From CAYRGS01 sp964423875 (GTDB taxonomy: Bacteria > UBA8248 > JACPRG01 > G963555815): a DNA stretch of 16,935 nucleotides. This document shows, one piece after another, positions 6,612-13,493 of this stretch. The notes under the pieces are model-generated. The model ran no database searches. It was not told where the DNA came from and saw only the letters and a list, made by a program, of their open reading frames with translations. The stretch covers positions 1 to 16,935 of the forward strand of contig CAYRGS010000078.1 of the NCBI GenBank assembly GCA_964423875.1. Direction: 5' to 3'. Position numbers and translations under genes: made by a program. Every line of letters begins with the position of its first letter. The first letter of the stretch is position 1.

Positions 6612-7585
6612 GCAACGCGCAAAACCCCGACGCCGCGGCCCCCGGCCTGGCGACCACCCTCGGAGCCATCCACCTCAAAAATCCGGTCATGTCGGCCTCG
6701 GGCTGCTTCAATTACGGCCGCGAGTTCGCCCACGCCTATGACCTCTCCGTCCTCGGGGGAATCGTCAACAAGACGTTCATGGACCGGGTCCGGTCGGGCA
6801 ACTCCCCCGACCGGGTCCAGGAGACGCCTGAGGGGATGCTCAACGCCATCGGGACCCCCTCGAAGGGCACGGAGCAGTTCATCGACGAGCAGCTCCCATT
6901 TATGCGGGAAACCGGCGCGACGGTCATCGCCAGCATCGGCGGGCTGTCGGAGGACGACTTTCAGCGGGCCGCCCGGAAGCTCGACGGACAGAAGGGGATC
7001 GCCGCCATCGAGCTCGACCTCTCCTGCCCCAACCACGCCGAGGCCGCCCCCTTCGCCAACAACGCCAAGTCCATGCATCAGGTCACGAAGATGTGCAAAG
7101 CGGTCACGCGAATCCCGATCATCTCCAAGCTCGGACCGGCCGTCACGGACATCGTGGAGATGGCCGCGGCGGCGATGGAAGGCGGTGCGGACGCCCTGTG
7201 CATCAGCAACACCTACCCGGCCATGTCCATCGACATCGACACCCAGCGCCCGGTCCTGGGCTTCACAAGCGGGGGGCTTTCGGGACCCGCCATCCGGCCC
7301 ATGGTCGTGCGCCTCGTTTGGCAGGTCGTCGAGAAACTGGGCGCGCCGGTCATCGGCTGCGGAGGAATCGAAAGCGCCCGGGACGCCATCGAGTACCTCC
7401 TGGCAGGCGCGCGCGCCGTCCAGGTCGGCACGGCCAACTTCTACGACCCGATGGTCATGCCGAAGATTATCGAGGGCATCCGGGACTACCTGGCCGGGCG
7501 GGGCCTCTCCTGCGTGGAGGACATCATCGGCGCGGCCCACGCGGCGAAACCGGAACTGTATTACCCGGGGGTCGAAGCCCACTGA
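6608..7585 (+). CDS. pyrD: Dihydroorotate dehydrogenase, class 1B catalytic subunit-like
   Basis: A 325-residue TIM-barrel FMN enzyme. It should oxidise dihydroorotate to orotate in pyrimidine synthesis, passing electrons to the PyrK-like partner. Family signs are LKNPVMSASGCFNYGRE, GGIVNKTF, GMLNAIGTPSKG, and the catalytic base cysteine C140 in LDLSCPNH; cysteine rather than serine marks class 1. Also present are ISKLGPAV, ISNTYPAMSIDIDTQRPVLG, GGLSGPAIRPM, and the FMN phosphate site GCGGIESARDAIEYLLAGA with VQVGTANF. The start at 6608 overlaps the pyrK-like stop by 4 bp. The open frame extends upstream through pyrK DNA, but that is an antisense-free shadow. No other pyrimidine gene is nearby. 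Substitutions such as NTYPAMS in place of the more usual NTxxGMA leave room for a different substrate, for example another dihydropyrimidine-like ring. Confidence 0.82.
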   Translation: MSNAQNPDAAAPGLATTLGAIHLKNPVMSASGCFNYGREFAHAYDLSVLGGIVNKTFMDRVRSGNSPDRVQETPEGMLNAIGTPSKGTEQFIDEQLPFMRETGATVIASIGGLSEDDFQRAARKLDGQKGIAAIELDLSCPNHAEAAPFANNAKSMHQVTKMCKAVTRIPIISKLGPAVTDIVEMAAAAMEGGADALCISNTYPAMSIDIDTQRPVLGFTSGGLSGPAIRPMVVRLVWQVVEKLGAPVIGCGGIESARDAIEYLLAGARAVQVGTANFYDPMVMPKIIEGIRDYLAGRGLSCVEDIIGAAHAAKPELYYPGVEAH

Positions 7586-7628
7586 TCCCCTTCCACCCTC
7601 CTCACCTCAGAACCCGGGAAGCCGGAAA

Positions 7629-8789
7629 ATGTCCGAACCGATTCGGGACGCGCTGATCATCGGCGGGCCGGCCGTCGATCTCGACACCCCGGCCCTCTAC
7701 ATCGACCTGGATCGCATGGACGAAAACATCCGGCGGGCCGCGTCGCTGGCGGACTCGGCCGGGTTCGAGCTACGCCCCCACGTCAAGACGCACAAGACGC
7801 CGCCCATCGCACATCTCCAGGTCGCGGCCGGGGCCGTCGGCGTCACAGCGGCCAAGCTGGGCGAGGCCGAGGTCATGGCCGGGGCCGGCGTCCGGGACAT
7901 CTTCATCGCTCACCTCATCGTCGGTGAGCCCAAGCTACGCCGCCTCCGCGCCCTGGCCCGCTCATGCCGCATGGCCGTGGGTGTGGACCTGCCCGAGCAT
8001 GCGGAGATCCTCTCCGCCGCGTTCCGGGACGAGGAGCACCCGCTCGACGTGCTGATCGAGGTGGACACCGGACAGGGCCGTCAGGGAAGACCGACGACGC
8101 GGGAGGCGGTCCGAGTCGCCGAGATCGTCCACACCCTCCCCCAACTCCGTCTTCGGGGGATCTTTACGCACGAGGGGCAGGATTACGAGGCGTCTTCGCC
8201 CGAGGCCCTGGCCGCGTCCGCCCGGAAGGCGCAGACATTCATGGTGGAGACGGCCGAAGCCATCCGAGAGGCTACGGGGCGGACCTGCCGGGTCAGCGTG
8301 GGCTCCACGCCGTCGCTGTACCAGGCGATGATGAACGGCGCGGACGCCGGCTACCTTCCGGGGATCGACGAGGTCCGGGCCGGGACATACATCTTCTGCG
8401 ACGCCGCGATGGCCGGAATCCTCGGCCACACGGACTGGTGCGCGGCCTCCGTCCTGACGATGGTCGTCAATCGCCCTGCTCCGGACCGGTGGATCATCGA
8501 CGCCGGGGCCAAGGCCCTCAGCATCGACATGCGGTCTGAAGGAACCCTGCTTCACACGAAAGGCCTCGGCATCGTCGAGAATGAACCCGGCGCCGTCATC
8601 ACTAGCTTGTCCGACGAGCACGGGGTGATTAAGGTGAAGAATTCTTCGGGGAAGCAAATCGGCGATAAAATTCGGATCATCCCGACGCACATCTGCCCCA
8701 CCGTGAACCTGTACGACGACGTCTATGCGGGACGCAACGGTGTGGTGGAGGCCGTCTGGCCCGTCGCGGCGAGGGGGAAAACGCGGTAG
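7629..8789 (+). CDS. Fold-III PLP enzyme, D-threonine aldolase / D-serine dehydratase-like
   Basis: The 386-residue protein has the alanine-racemase-type N-terminal barrel followed by a C-terminal metal-binding beta domain. DLDTPALYIDLDRMDENI is the classic opening, and RPHVKTHK holds the PLP lysine (K53). Later blocks are TGQGRQGR, GIFTHEGQDY, VSVGSTPS and EVRAGTYIFCD. Near the end, H354 and C356 in THICPTVNL occupy the metal site; a His-x-Cys zinc pair is known from eukaryotic-type D-serine dehydratase, while D-threonine aldolase pairs His with Asp. It should therefore act on a D-3-hydroxy-amino acid, cleaving it to glycine plus an aldehyde or deaminating it to a keto acid. It starts 43 bp after the pyrD-like stop and is probably in the same operon. 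A nearby D-2-hydroxyacid dehydrogenase would suit a keto-acid product. The ribosome site is weak. Confidence 0.82.
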   Translation: MSEPIRDALIIGGPAVDLDTPALYIDLDRMDENIRRAASLADSAGFELRPHVKTHKTPPIAHLQVAAGAVGVTAAKLGEAEVMAGAGVRDIFIAHLIVGEPKLRRLRALARSCRMAVGVDLPEHAEILSAAFRDEEHPLDVLIEVDTGQGRQGRPTTREAVRVAEIVHTLPQLRLRGIFTHEGQDYEASSPEALAASARKAQTFMVETAEAIREATGRTCRVSVGSTPSLYQAMMNGADAGYLPGIDEVRAGTYIFCDAAMAGILGHTDWCAASVLTMVVNRPAPDRWIIDAGAKALSIDMRSEGTLLHTKGLGIVENEPGAVITSLSDEHGVIKVKNSSGKQIGDKIRIIPTHICPTVNLYDDVYAGRNGVVEAVWPVAARGKTR

Positions 8790-8802
8790 GCAAAGCTCGC
8801 CA

Positions 8803-8875
8803 GGGGGGCTTTTTTGAAAAACCGCCCCTGACCCCCTGAAAAACTTTCTGCGGCCAAGCCAGAGGCTTGGCCTTT
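8803..8875 (+). terminator. Tandem hairpins after the operon's last gene
   Basis: Just after the stop at 8789, GGGGGGCTTTTT can pair imperfectly with AAAAACCGCCCC (8803-8828). Then GGCCAAGCC-AGA-GGCTTGGCC (8852-8872) makes a perfect 9-bp stem followed by TTT. These probably weaken or end transcription from the upstream operon, but the T-tracts are poor. Confidence 0.4.
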
Positions 8876-8886
8876 CTGGGATGGGT

Positions 8887-8934
8887 GTTGGTTTGACAAA
8901 GTAGCTGGTCTGCGACCAACAGAGGCTTCGTGCT
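8887..8934 (+). promoter_or_regulatory. Possible antiterminator segment of a queC leader
   Basis: GTTGGT (8887-8892) can pair with ACCAAC (8915-8920), and TGGTC-TGC-GACCA (8906-8918) is a local hairpin. GACAAAG (8895-8901) can pair with CTTTGTC (8933-8939), which overlaps the left arm of the strong terminator. This is the layout of a switch, but none of the pairings is long and I recognise no known riboswitch class. Confidence 0.35.
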
Positions 8935-8997
8935 TTGTCCGAATGCCCGCCTTCCTCCAGAAGACTCCGGCATTCGGACAATGGGCCAGTTTTTTTT
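8935..8997 (+). terminator. Strong intrinsic terminator 25 nt upstream of queC
   Basis: TTGTCCGAATGCC (8935-8947) and GGCATTCGGACAA (8969-8981) form a perfect 13-bp stem. After eight bases an unbroken run of eight Ts follows (8990-8997). It ends 25 nt before the queC ATG, leaving no space for a promoter plus the GGAGA ribosome site. Either queC lives on read-through or this is a regulated attenuator. It also closes the operon ending at 8789. Confidence 0.8.
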
Positions 8998-9022
8998 GCG
9001 ATAGCGTACGGAGAGAAAACCC

Positions 9023-9733
9023 ATGGCCACATGGGGACAAACCGGAGCGGGATCTCCCGACGAATCCCAACCCATCTGCGTCCTGGTGAGCGGGGGGCTG
9101 GACTCGTGCGTTCTAGCGGCCGAGGCGGCGCGCCGCCACCCGGCGGCCCATCCCGTCTTCATCTGGCAGGGTCTCCGCTGGGAGGAGGCGGAGACCCACT
9201 GGCTGCGCCGATTCCTGGACGCCCTGCGCCGAGAGGGGCCGGGGGAGAGCCTCCAGGACCTCACCATCCTCGACCTGCCGGCCGGGGACCTCTACGGCGA
9301 GCACTGGAGCACGACGGGCGAGGCCGTTCCAGGGGATGAGACGGAGGACGCAGCGGTTTACCTGCCGGGCCGCAACGTCCTCCTTTTGACCAAGACGGCC
9401 GTCCTCTGCGCCCTGCGGGACATCCACCAGATCGCCCTGGGCATCCTGGGGCGGAACCCCTTCCCCGACGCCACGCCGGAATTCTTCCGACAGATGGAAT
9501 CGGCCCTCTCGACCGCCCTGGATTCCCCCCTCCGAATCACCCGCCCTTTCGCCGGTCTCACAAAGCAGGCCGTCACCGAGATGGGGCGCGACCTCCCCCT
9601 GGAGCTCTCGTTCTCGTGCATCCACCCCCGGGGGATGGACCACTGCGGCGTCTGCAACAAGTGTGCGGAGCGGAAGAAGGGCTTCCTAGAGGCGGGGATT
9701 GAGGACCGGACGGTGTACGACGCCCCTTCCTGA
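9023..9733 (+). CDS. queC: 7-cyano-7-deazaguanine (preQ0) synthase
   Basis: QueC converts 7-carboxy-7-deazaguanine to preQ0 with ATP and ammonia, a step in queuosine synthesis for tRNA position 34. The 236-residue length is normal. The ATP pyrophosphatase loop is SGGLDS (residues 23-28), and VYLPGRNVLLLT is the typical second block. The zinc site is complete: C199, C208, C211 and C214 in SCIHPRGMDHCGVCNKCAER. The N-terminal ~16 residues are an unconserved extension. The ATG at 9023 has GGAGAG about 8 nt upstream. No other queuosine gene (queD, queE, queF) is adjacent in the window. The gene is convergent with mnmA, which modifies the same anticodon position. Control through the terminator just upstream is likely, and queC genes in other bacteria are known targets of preQ1 riboswitches. 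Confidence 0.9.
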   Translation: MATWGQTGAGSPDESQPICVLVSGGLDSCVLAAEAARRHPAAHPVFIWQGLRWEEAETHWLRRFLDALRREGPGESLQDLTILDLPAGDLYGEHWSTTGEAVPGDETEDAAVYLPGRNVLLLTKTAVLCALRDIHQIALGILGRNPFPDATPEFFRQMESALSTALDSPLRITRPFAGLTKQAVTEMGRDLPLELSFSCIHPRGMDHCGVCNKCAERKKGFLEAGIEDRTVYDAPS

Positions 9734-9781
9734 GACATCGGTTCCATCCTGGCGGCCGGGATCGGACCTTCGCAACACGTC

Positions 9782-9813
9782 CAAAACCCCATGAAGGGAG
9801 TTCCCGGGTTTTG
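9782..9813. terminator. Hairpin between convergent queC and mnmA
   Basis: CAAAACCC (9782-9789) pairs with GGGTTTTG (9806-9813), enclosing GGGA-GT-TCCC, so the arms stack into a long stem. TTT follows on the plus side and the minus side is similar. It probably serves as a two-way terminator. A separate 12-bp palindrome, GGCCAATTGGCC, is at 9834-9845. Confidence 0.5.
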
Positions 9814-9875
9814 TTTGATTGTGACGCTAGAAGGGCCAATTGGCCGGCTTTATACAGCGGGGTGCTACGGAAATG

Positions 9876-11030
9876 CTATTCGATCCACCCCCCACCCAGG
9901 ACCTCGTCCTCCCAGTAGAAGACGGCCGCCTGTCCGGGGGCGATACCTCGCTCGGGGTCGTCGAACACGACGCGGGCGCGGCCTTCCGGGAGGGGGAAGA
10001 CCCGCGCGGGGCGGGGGTCGTGCCGGTGGCGGATCCGGACGTCCGCCGGGACGCCCTCCCCCTCGGCATCTACCGGAAGGTGGATGATCCAGTTGGTCTC
10101 CGAGACGGTGAACTCCGACCTGCCCAGCTCTTCTTCATGCCCGACCACAAGACGGTTATTGGGCGCGTCCACCCGGAGGACGTAATACGGCCGGGGGGCG
10201 GAGATCCCCAAACCCTTCCGCTGCCCCACGGTGTAGCGAGGGAACCCGCCGTGCTCGCCCAGGACTTTTCCCCCGGTGTCGACGATTTCCCCGGGCCTGA
10301 AGTCCTCGCCCGTCTGCCGCTGGATGAACGCGGGGTAGGTCTCGCCTGAGACAAAGCAGATATCCTGGCTCTCGGGTTTGTCGGCCGTCTTGAGGCCCAA
10401 GCCGCGGGCCCTCTCGCGGACTTCCTCCTTCGTCAGGTCGCCGACGGGGAACAGCGCCGCGGCCAGCTGGGCTTGATTGAGGCTGAACAGGAAGTAGCTT
10501 TGATCCTTCGCCCGGTCCCGGCCCCGATACAGGGCCCAGCGGCCCTCGTCCGGCCGCCGGACCACCCGAGCGTAGTGCCCGGTGGCCACCTTCTTCGCCC
10601 CCAGCTCCTCCGCGCGCCTGAGGAGGTGCGAGAACTTGAACCGCTGATTGCAAAGAACGCATGGGCTGGGGGTCCTCCCCGACCGGTACTCGCGGACGAA
10701 GACGTCCACCACCTCCTCGCGGAAAGAGCCCTGGTAGTTCTGGAGATAGTAAGGGATTCCCAGCTTCGCGGCCACGGACCGGGCGTCCATGACGTCAAGC
10801 GGTGAGCAACAGGAGTCGAAACTCTCCCGGGCCTCGGAATAGTCCCAGAGCTGCATCCCGACTCCGATGGCGTCCCAGCCTTCCTCCGCAAGGATGGCCG
10901 CCGCGACGGAGCTGTCCACCCCCCCGCTCATGGCGACGACAACCCGACCCCGCACTTCCAACCGGCCGGACCCAGCGGCGGATACCCGATTTTCTTCGCC
11001 TTCAGACTGGTGCTTCAAGATGGATAACAT
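9876..11030 (-). CDS. mnmA: tRNA-specific 2-thiouridylase
   Basis: MnmA puts sulfur on C2 of wobble uridine 34 in Lys, Glu and Gln tRNAs, using ATP and a persulfide relay. The 384-residue protein has the PP-loop VVVAMSGGVDSSVAA (S35-S41), the nucleophile C124 in TPSPCVLCNQ, the tRNA-facing KKVATGHYARV, DQSYFLFSL, and the second catalytic cysteine C225 in ESQDICFV. The conserved YTVGQRKGLGI and a C-terminal beta-barrel follow. All key residues are present. The ATG at 11030 gives ~28 residues before the PP-loop, longer than usual, and has no good ribosome site. A GTG near 10953 (VRGRVVVAMS) is a possible shorter start. The long AT-rich gap upstream must hold its promoter. Confidence 0.93.
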   Translation of the reverse strand: MLSILKHQSEGEENRVSAAGSGRLEVRGRVVVAMSGGVDSSVAAAILAEEGWDAIGVGMQLWDYSEARESFDSCCSPLDVMDARSVAAKLGIPYYLQNYQGSFREEVVDVFVREYRSGRTPSPCVLCNQRFKFSHLLRRAEELGAKKVATGHYARVVRRPDEGRWALYRGRDRAKDQSYFLFSLNQAQLAAALFPVGDLTKEEVRERARGLGLKTADKPESQDICFVSGETYPAFIQRQTGEDFRPGEIVDTGGKVLGEHGGFPRYTVGQRKGLGISAPRPYYVLRVDAPNNRLVVGHEEELGRSEFTVSETNWIIHLPVDAEGEGVPADVRIRHRHDPRPARVFPLPEGRARVVFDDPERGIAPGQAAVFYWEDEVLGGGWIE

Positions 11031-11074
11031 CGCACAACAGCTTGAGTTTTAGGGGGTTGTAAACTCCTTCCGAA

Positions 11075-11292
11075 GTTTCCACATCGATTGTGGAAAACCT
11101 GCGGAAAAACCCGTTCATAATCGCTCTAAACGTCCGCCGTTAGCCATCTTCAACAAATTGCACAATTAATGGGCAATTTCATAACTCATTTAATATCAAA
11201 CACTTTTCCATTTTTTTACAATTCTTCTTCCATGTGACGGTTGGTCAACGAATTTTTTCCACAGATGACGCGGCTTCACCGACGTGAAGCCG
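11075..11292. other. AT-rich intergenic region with DnaA-box-like sites and inverted repeats
   Basis: In the 329-bp gap between mnmA and leuA I see three close copies of a DnaA-box variant. TTTCCACA (11076-11083) and TGTGGAAAA (11089-11097) form an exact inverted pair around TCGAT, and TTTTCCACA lies at 11255-11263. Between them the DNA is strikingly AT-rich (11150-11230), unlike the GC-rich surroundings. It contains the inverted repeat AAATTGC (11155-11161) / GCAATTT (11173-11179). At 11271-11292 there is a perfect 9-bp hairpin CGGCTTCAC-CGAC-GTGAAGCCG. The stretch must also hold the mnmA promoter and the end of leuA. It could be a replication origin, a DnaA-controlled promoter, or just a promoter region. 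Confidence 0.4.
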
Positions 11293-11359
11293 TATCCAGC
11301 CTGGGTTTCGGGACCTTCGTTCTTTGATCGTCGATTTTTCCGGAGCCTGTCCTGGCCCG

Positions 11360-12868
11360 TCAGAGAGAGGCCAGGTGTTTGTTCAGGGCGTTGAGGTAGG
11401 CCTTGGCGCTGGCCTCGATTATGTCGGTGCTGGCGCCCTTTCCGGTGACAACCTTCCCGCCCACATCCAGCTTTACGAAAGCCTCGCCCAGGGCCTCTTT
11501 TCCGCGTGTGACCGACTGGACCGAGTAATCCGTGACGGAAACGGGTACCTGGGTGATCTTGGCAATCGCGTTGAAAACGGCATCCACCGGGCCGTCGCCG
11601 TTTCCGGACTCTATCAAGATCCGCTCGCCGTCGGCCAGCTTGACCGTCGCGGCCGGGATGGTCTCGCTCCCGCTGCTTACATGGAGGTATTCCAGCCGGA
11701 ACCGCTCGGTGTGGGCCCGAAGCTCATCGTCCAAAATGGCGAGAAGGTCCTCGTCGAAGACCTCCTTCTTCTTATCGGCAACCTTCAGGAACCGGGGATA
11801 GACCTCCTGGAGCTGTTCGTCGGTGAGGTTGTGCCCCAACTCCTTATATCGCATACGGATCCCGTGGCGGCCCGAGTGCTTGCCCAGCACCAGGGTGCTG
11901 TCGTGCCGGCCGACGGACTCGGGCGTCATGATCTCGTACGTCAGGGCCTTCTTGATCATCCCGTGCTGATGGATACCGGCCTCGTGGGAGAAGGCGTTCT
12001 TGCCAACGACGGGCTTGTTCCGGGGGATGGTCAGGCCGGTGATGCTACTGAGGAGGCGGCTGGTCTTGTAGATTTCCTCCGAGTCGACCCCCGTGTAATA
12101 CGGCAGGAAGTCTGAGCGGGTCTGAATGGCCATGACGACCTCTTCGAGGGAAGCGTTGCCGGCCCGCTCGCCGATGCCGTTGATGGTGCATTCCACCTGC
12201 CGGACGCCGGCCTGGACCGAGGCCAGACTGTTGGCGACGGCCAGCCCCAAGTCGTTGTGACAATGGGCGCTGAATGTCACGCCTTCCCGGTGGGGGACGC
12301 GCTCGAAGATGTAGTTCCACCGCTGGGCCGTCTCCTCCGGGATGGAGTAGCCCGTCGTGTCGGGGACGTTGACGACCTTCGCGCCGGCGTCCACAGCCGC
12401 CCGGATGACTTCGCAAAGGAAATCCAGGTCCGTCCGGGAGGAGTCCTCCGGGGAGAACTCCACGTTGGAGCAGTACTTCAGGGCGTACTTCACCCCCGCG
12501 ACCGTCTCTTCCAGGACCTCCTCGCGACTCATCTGGAGCTTGTGCTCGAGATGGATGTCCGAGGTGGCGATAAAGGTGTGGAGCCGGGGGTCGGCGGCGT
12601 CCCGGACGGCCTCCCAGGCCCGGTCGATGTCGGCCTTCTTGGTCCGGGTGAGGGCGCACACTTGGCTGTTCTTGACGTGGGCAGCGACCTCGCGCACGGC
12701 CTCGAACTCCCCCTCAGAGGCGATGGGAAACCCGGCCTCAATGACGTCCACCCCGAGCGCATCGAGTTGAAGAGCGAGCTCGAGCTTCTCATGGAGATCC
12801 ATGCTGGCGCCCGGTGACTGCTCTCCGTCTCGAAGGGTGGTGTCAAAGATGTAGACCTGTTCAGCCAT
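11360..12868 (-). CDS. leuA: 2-isopropylmalate synthase
   Basis: LeuA condenses acetyl-CoA with 2-ketoisovalerate, the first committed step of leucine synthesis. The 502-residue length fits the bacterial type (LeuA1). The catalytic barrel has DTTLRDGEQSPG (residues 9-20), FIATSDIHLEHKL, VEFSPEDSSRTD and the metal-binding H202-C-H204-N-D206. GIGERAGNASLEEVVMA and GIHQHGMIKK, GKHSGRHG then follow. The C-terminal leucine-binding regulatory domain (about 385-500) includes GNGDGPVDAVFNAI, so feedback inhibition by leucine is expected. AGGAGGAGG stands 2-5 nt before the ATG at 12868. A strong promoter at 13007-13035 and a ~130-nt leader precede it. No leuB, leuC or leuD is nearby in the window. Citramalate synthase is a possible alternative but the domain sequence favours LeuA. 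Confidence 0.93.
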   Translation of the reverse strand: MAEQVYIFDTTLRDGEQSPGASMDLHEKLELALQLDALGVDVIEAGFPIASEGEFEAVREVAAHVKNSQVCALTRTKKADIDRAWEAVRDAADPRLHTFIATSDIHLEHKLQMSREEVLEETVAGVKYALKYCSNVEFSPEDSSRTDLDFLCEVIRAAVDAGAKVVNVPDTTGYSIPEETAQRWNYIFERVPHREGVTFSAHCHNDLGLAVANSLASVQAGVRQVECTINGIGERAGNASLEEVVMAIQTRSDFLPYYTGVDSEEIYKTSRLLSSITGLTIPRNKPVVGKNAFSHEAGIHQHGMIKKALTYEIMTPESVGRHDSTLVLGKHSGRHGIRMRYKELGHNLTDEQLQEVYPRFLKVADKKKEVFDEDLLAILDDELRAHTERFRLEYLHVSSGSETIPAATVKLADGERILIESGNGDGPVDAVFNAIAKITQVPVSVTDYSVQSVTRGKEALGEAFVKLDVGGKVVTGKGASTDIIEASAKAYLNALNKHLASL

Positions 12869-13000
12869 AACCTCCTCCTGGGCCGGGCGTTATCGCCCTT
12901 TGACGCCGGCGGACGGTCCGAACGTCCGCTCGGCCGCGGCCTTTCCCCCGTCTTTACGGACCGGGCCGCAAAACCGAATCAGCCATTCTACAACAAAGTG
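12869..13000 (-). promoter_or_regulatory. leuA 5' leader with hairpins
   Basis: The predicted transcript has ~130 nt before the ATG. It contains GCGGACG-TTCGGAC-CGTCCGC (12909-12929) and GGGCG-ATAA-CGCCC (12885-12898), the latter just upstream of the AGGAGG ribosome site (12871-12879). I found no leucine-rich leader peptide, no T-box motif, and no T-run after a hairpin, so if it regulates, translation control is more likely than attenuation. Confidence 0.35.
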
Positions 13001-13006
13001 AAAAGG

Positions 13007-13035
13007 TATATAGAGGCGAGAAAAAACCTTGTCAA
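13007..13035 (-). promoter_or_regulatory. Strong sigma70-type promoter for leuA
   Basis: On the minus strand TTGACA (13030-13035) is followed by exactly 17 nt and TATATA (13007-13012). The -35 is perfect and the -10 nearly so, in an A/T-rich patch. Transcription would start near 13000. Confidence 0.75.
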
Positions 13036-13262
13036 TTCAGCGGTGAAGAGAGTCCGACGCGGCCCCTGTGAGGGCATTTCCGATTCGTAATTCTTACAGA
13101 TGACACGGGTTCCGAAAATGACCATAACCAACGCCTGCGGTCTTCGTCCCGCGCAGGGAGTCAACCGGCCGTCACACGCCCGTTTGAAACAGGACCACTG
13201 AAGCGGACCCGAACGCAGCGTCACCCATTGAAAAGCCAATGGAAGCGCGTCTCGCATGCGCC
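13036..13262. other. Intergenic, no gene seen
   Basis: This is part of the 625-bp gap between the divergent leuA and acyl-CoA synthetase genes. I see only small inverted repeats, such as CCTGCG/CGCAGG near 13133-13160 and CCATTG-AAAAGC-CAATGG near 13225-13242. No tRNA, known RNA or credible coding frame is visible. Confidence 0.4.
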
Positions 13263-13291
13263 TTGACACATTTCGCCAATGGTGAAATTAT
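13263..13291 (+). promoter_or_regulatory. Possible promoter for the acyl-CoA synthetase gene
   Basis: TTGACA (13263-13268), a 17-nt spacer, then AATTAT (13286-13291). The -35 is perfect and the -10 weak. It would give a leader of about 195 nt containing two hairpins (13321-13402). Confidence 0.45.
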
Positions 13292-13320
13292 CCTCACTTA
13301 CGGCAAAATGAGCCATTTTC

Positions 13321-13402
13321 CTCGGACCCGCCCGGAGACCGTCGGCGGGCGGATCCGAGAACAGCGCATCTCGAAAAAAGGGGGACAGCTTCGGCTATCC
13401 CC
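13321..13402. other. Two near-perfect stem-loops in the leader of the acyl-CoA synthetase gene
   Basis: CTCGGACCCGCCCG (13321-13334) pairs with CGGGCGGATCCGAG (13346-13359), with one mismatch. GGGGACAGC-TTCG-GCTATCCCC (13381-13402) makes a stem with one mismatch and a C(UUCG)G-type loop. On the minus strand both mismatches become G-U pairs, and the second hairpin is followed by CTTTTTT, as in an intrinsic terminator. The strand of function is therefore uncertain. Confidence 0.4.
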
Positions 13403-13493
13403 GGACGATTCCCCCCCTCGATGACGAACGCGGGCAAGGGCCGTCTCCAACACATCCGGCGGGTCACACCGCCCTCACTCTGAGGAAATGTGC

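Noticed and set aside
6383..7585. Longer version of the pyrD-like gene starting at 6383
   Set aside because: The extra 75 codons lie inside pyrK in another frame. Family similarity starts at 6608, where the ATGA overlap gives a natural start.
6738..7628. Upstream extension of the PLP enzyme to a 683-residue frame
   Set aside because: It runs through the pyrD-like gene out of frame and has low-complexity Ser/Arg/Pro content. The fold-III enzyme begins at 7629.
8893..8921. queC promoter based on TTGACA at 8893-8898
   Set aside because: A perfect -35 is present, but 17-18 nt later the sequence is CCAACA, not a -10 box.
8880..8935. preQ1 class I riboswitch before queC
   Set aside because: I could not find the characteristic CUAGCUACACCC-like core or the A-rich tail, so I report only an unclassified attenuator.
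11324..12115. 263-residue plus-strand frame opposite leuA
   Set aside because: It is the antisense of a complete leuA and has no recognisable domain.
12988..13269. 93-residue minus-strand frame upstream of leuA
   Set aside because: It overlaps the leuA promoter, lacks a ribosome site and has no recognisable pattern.
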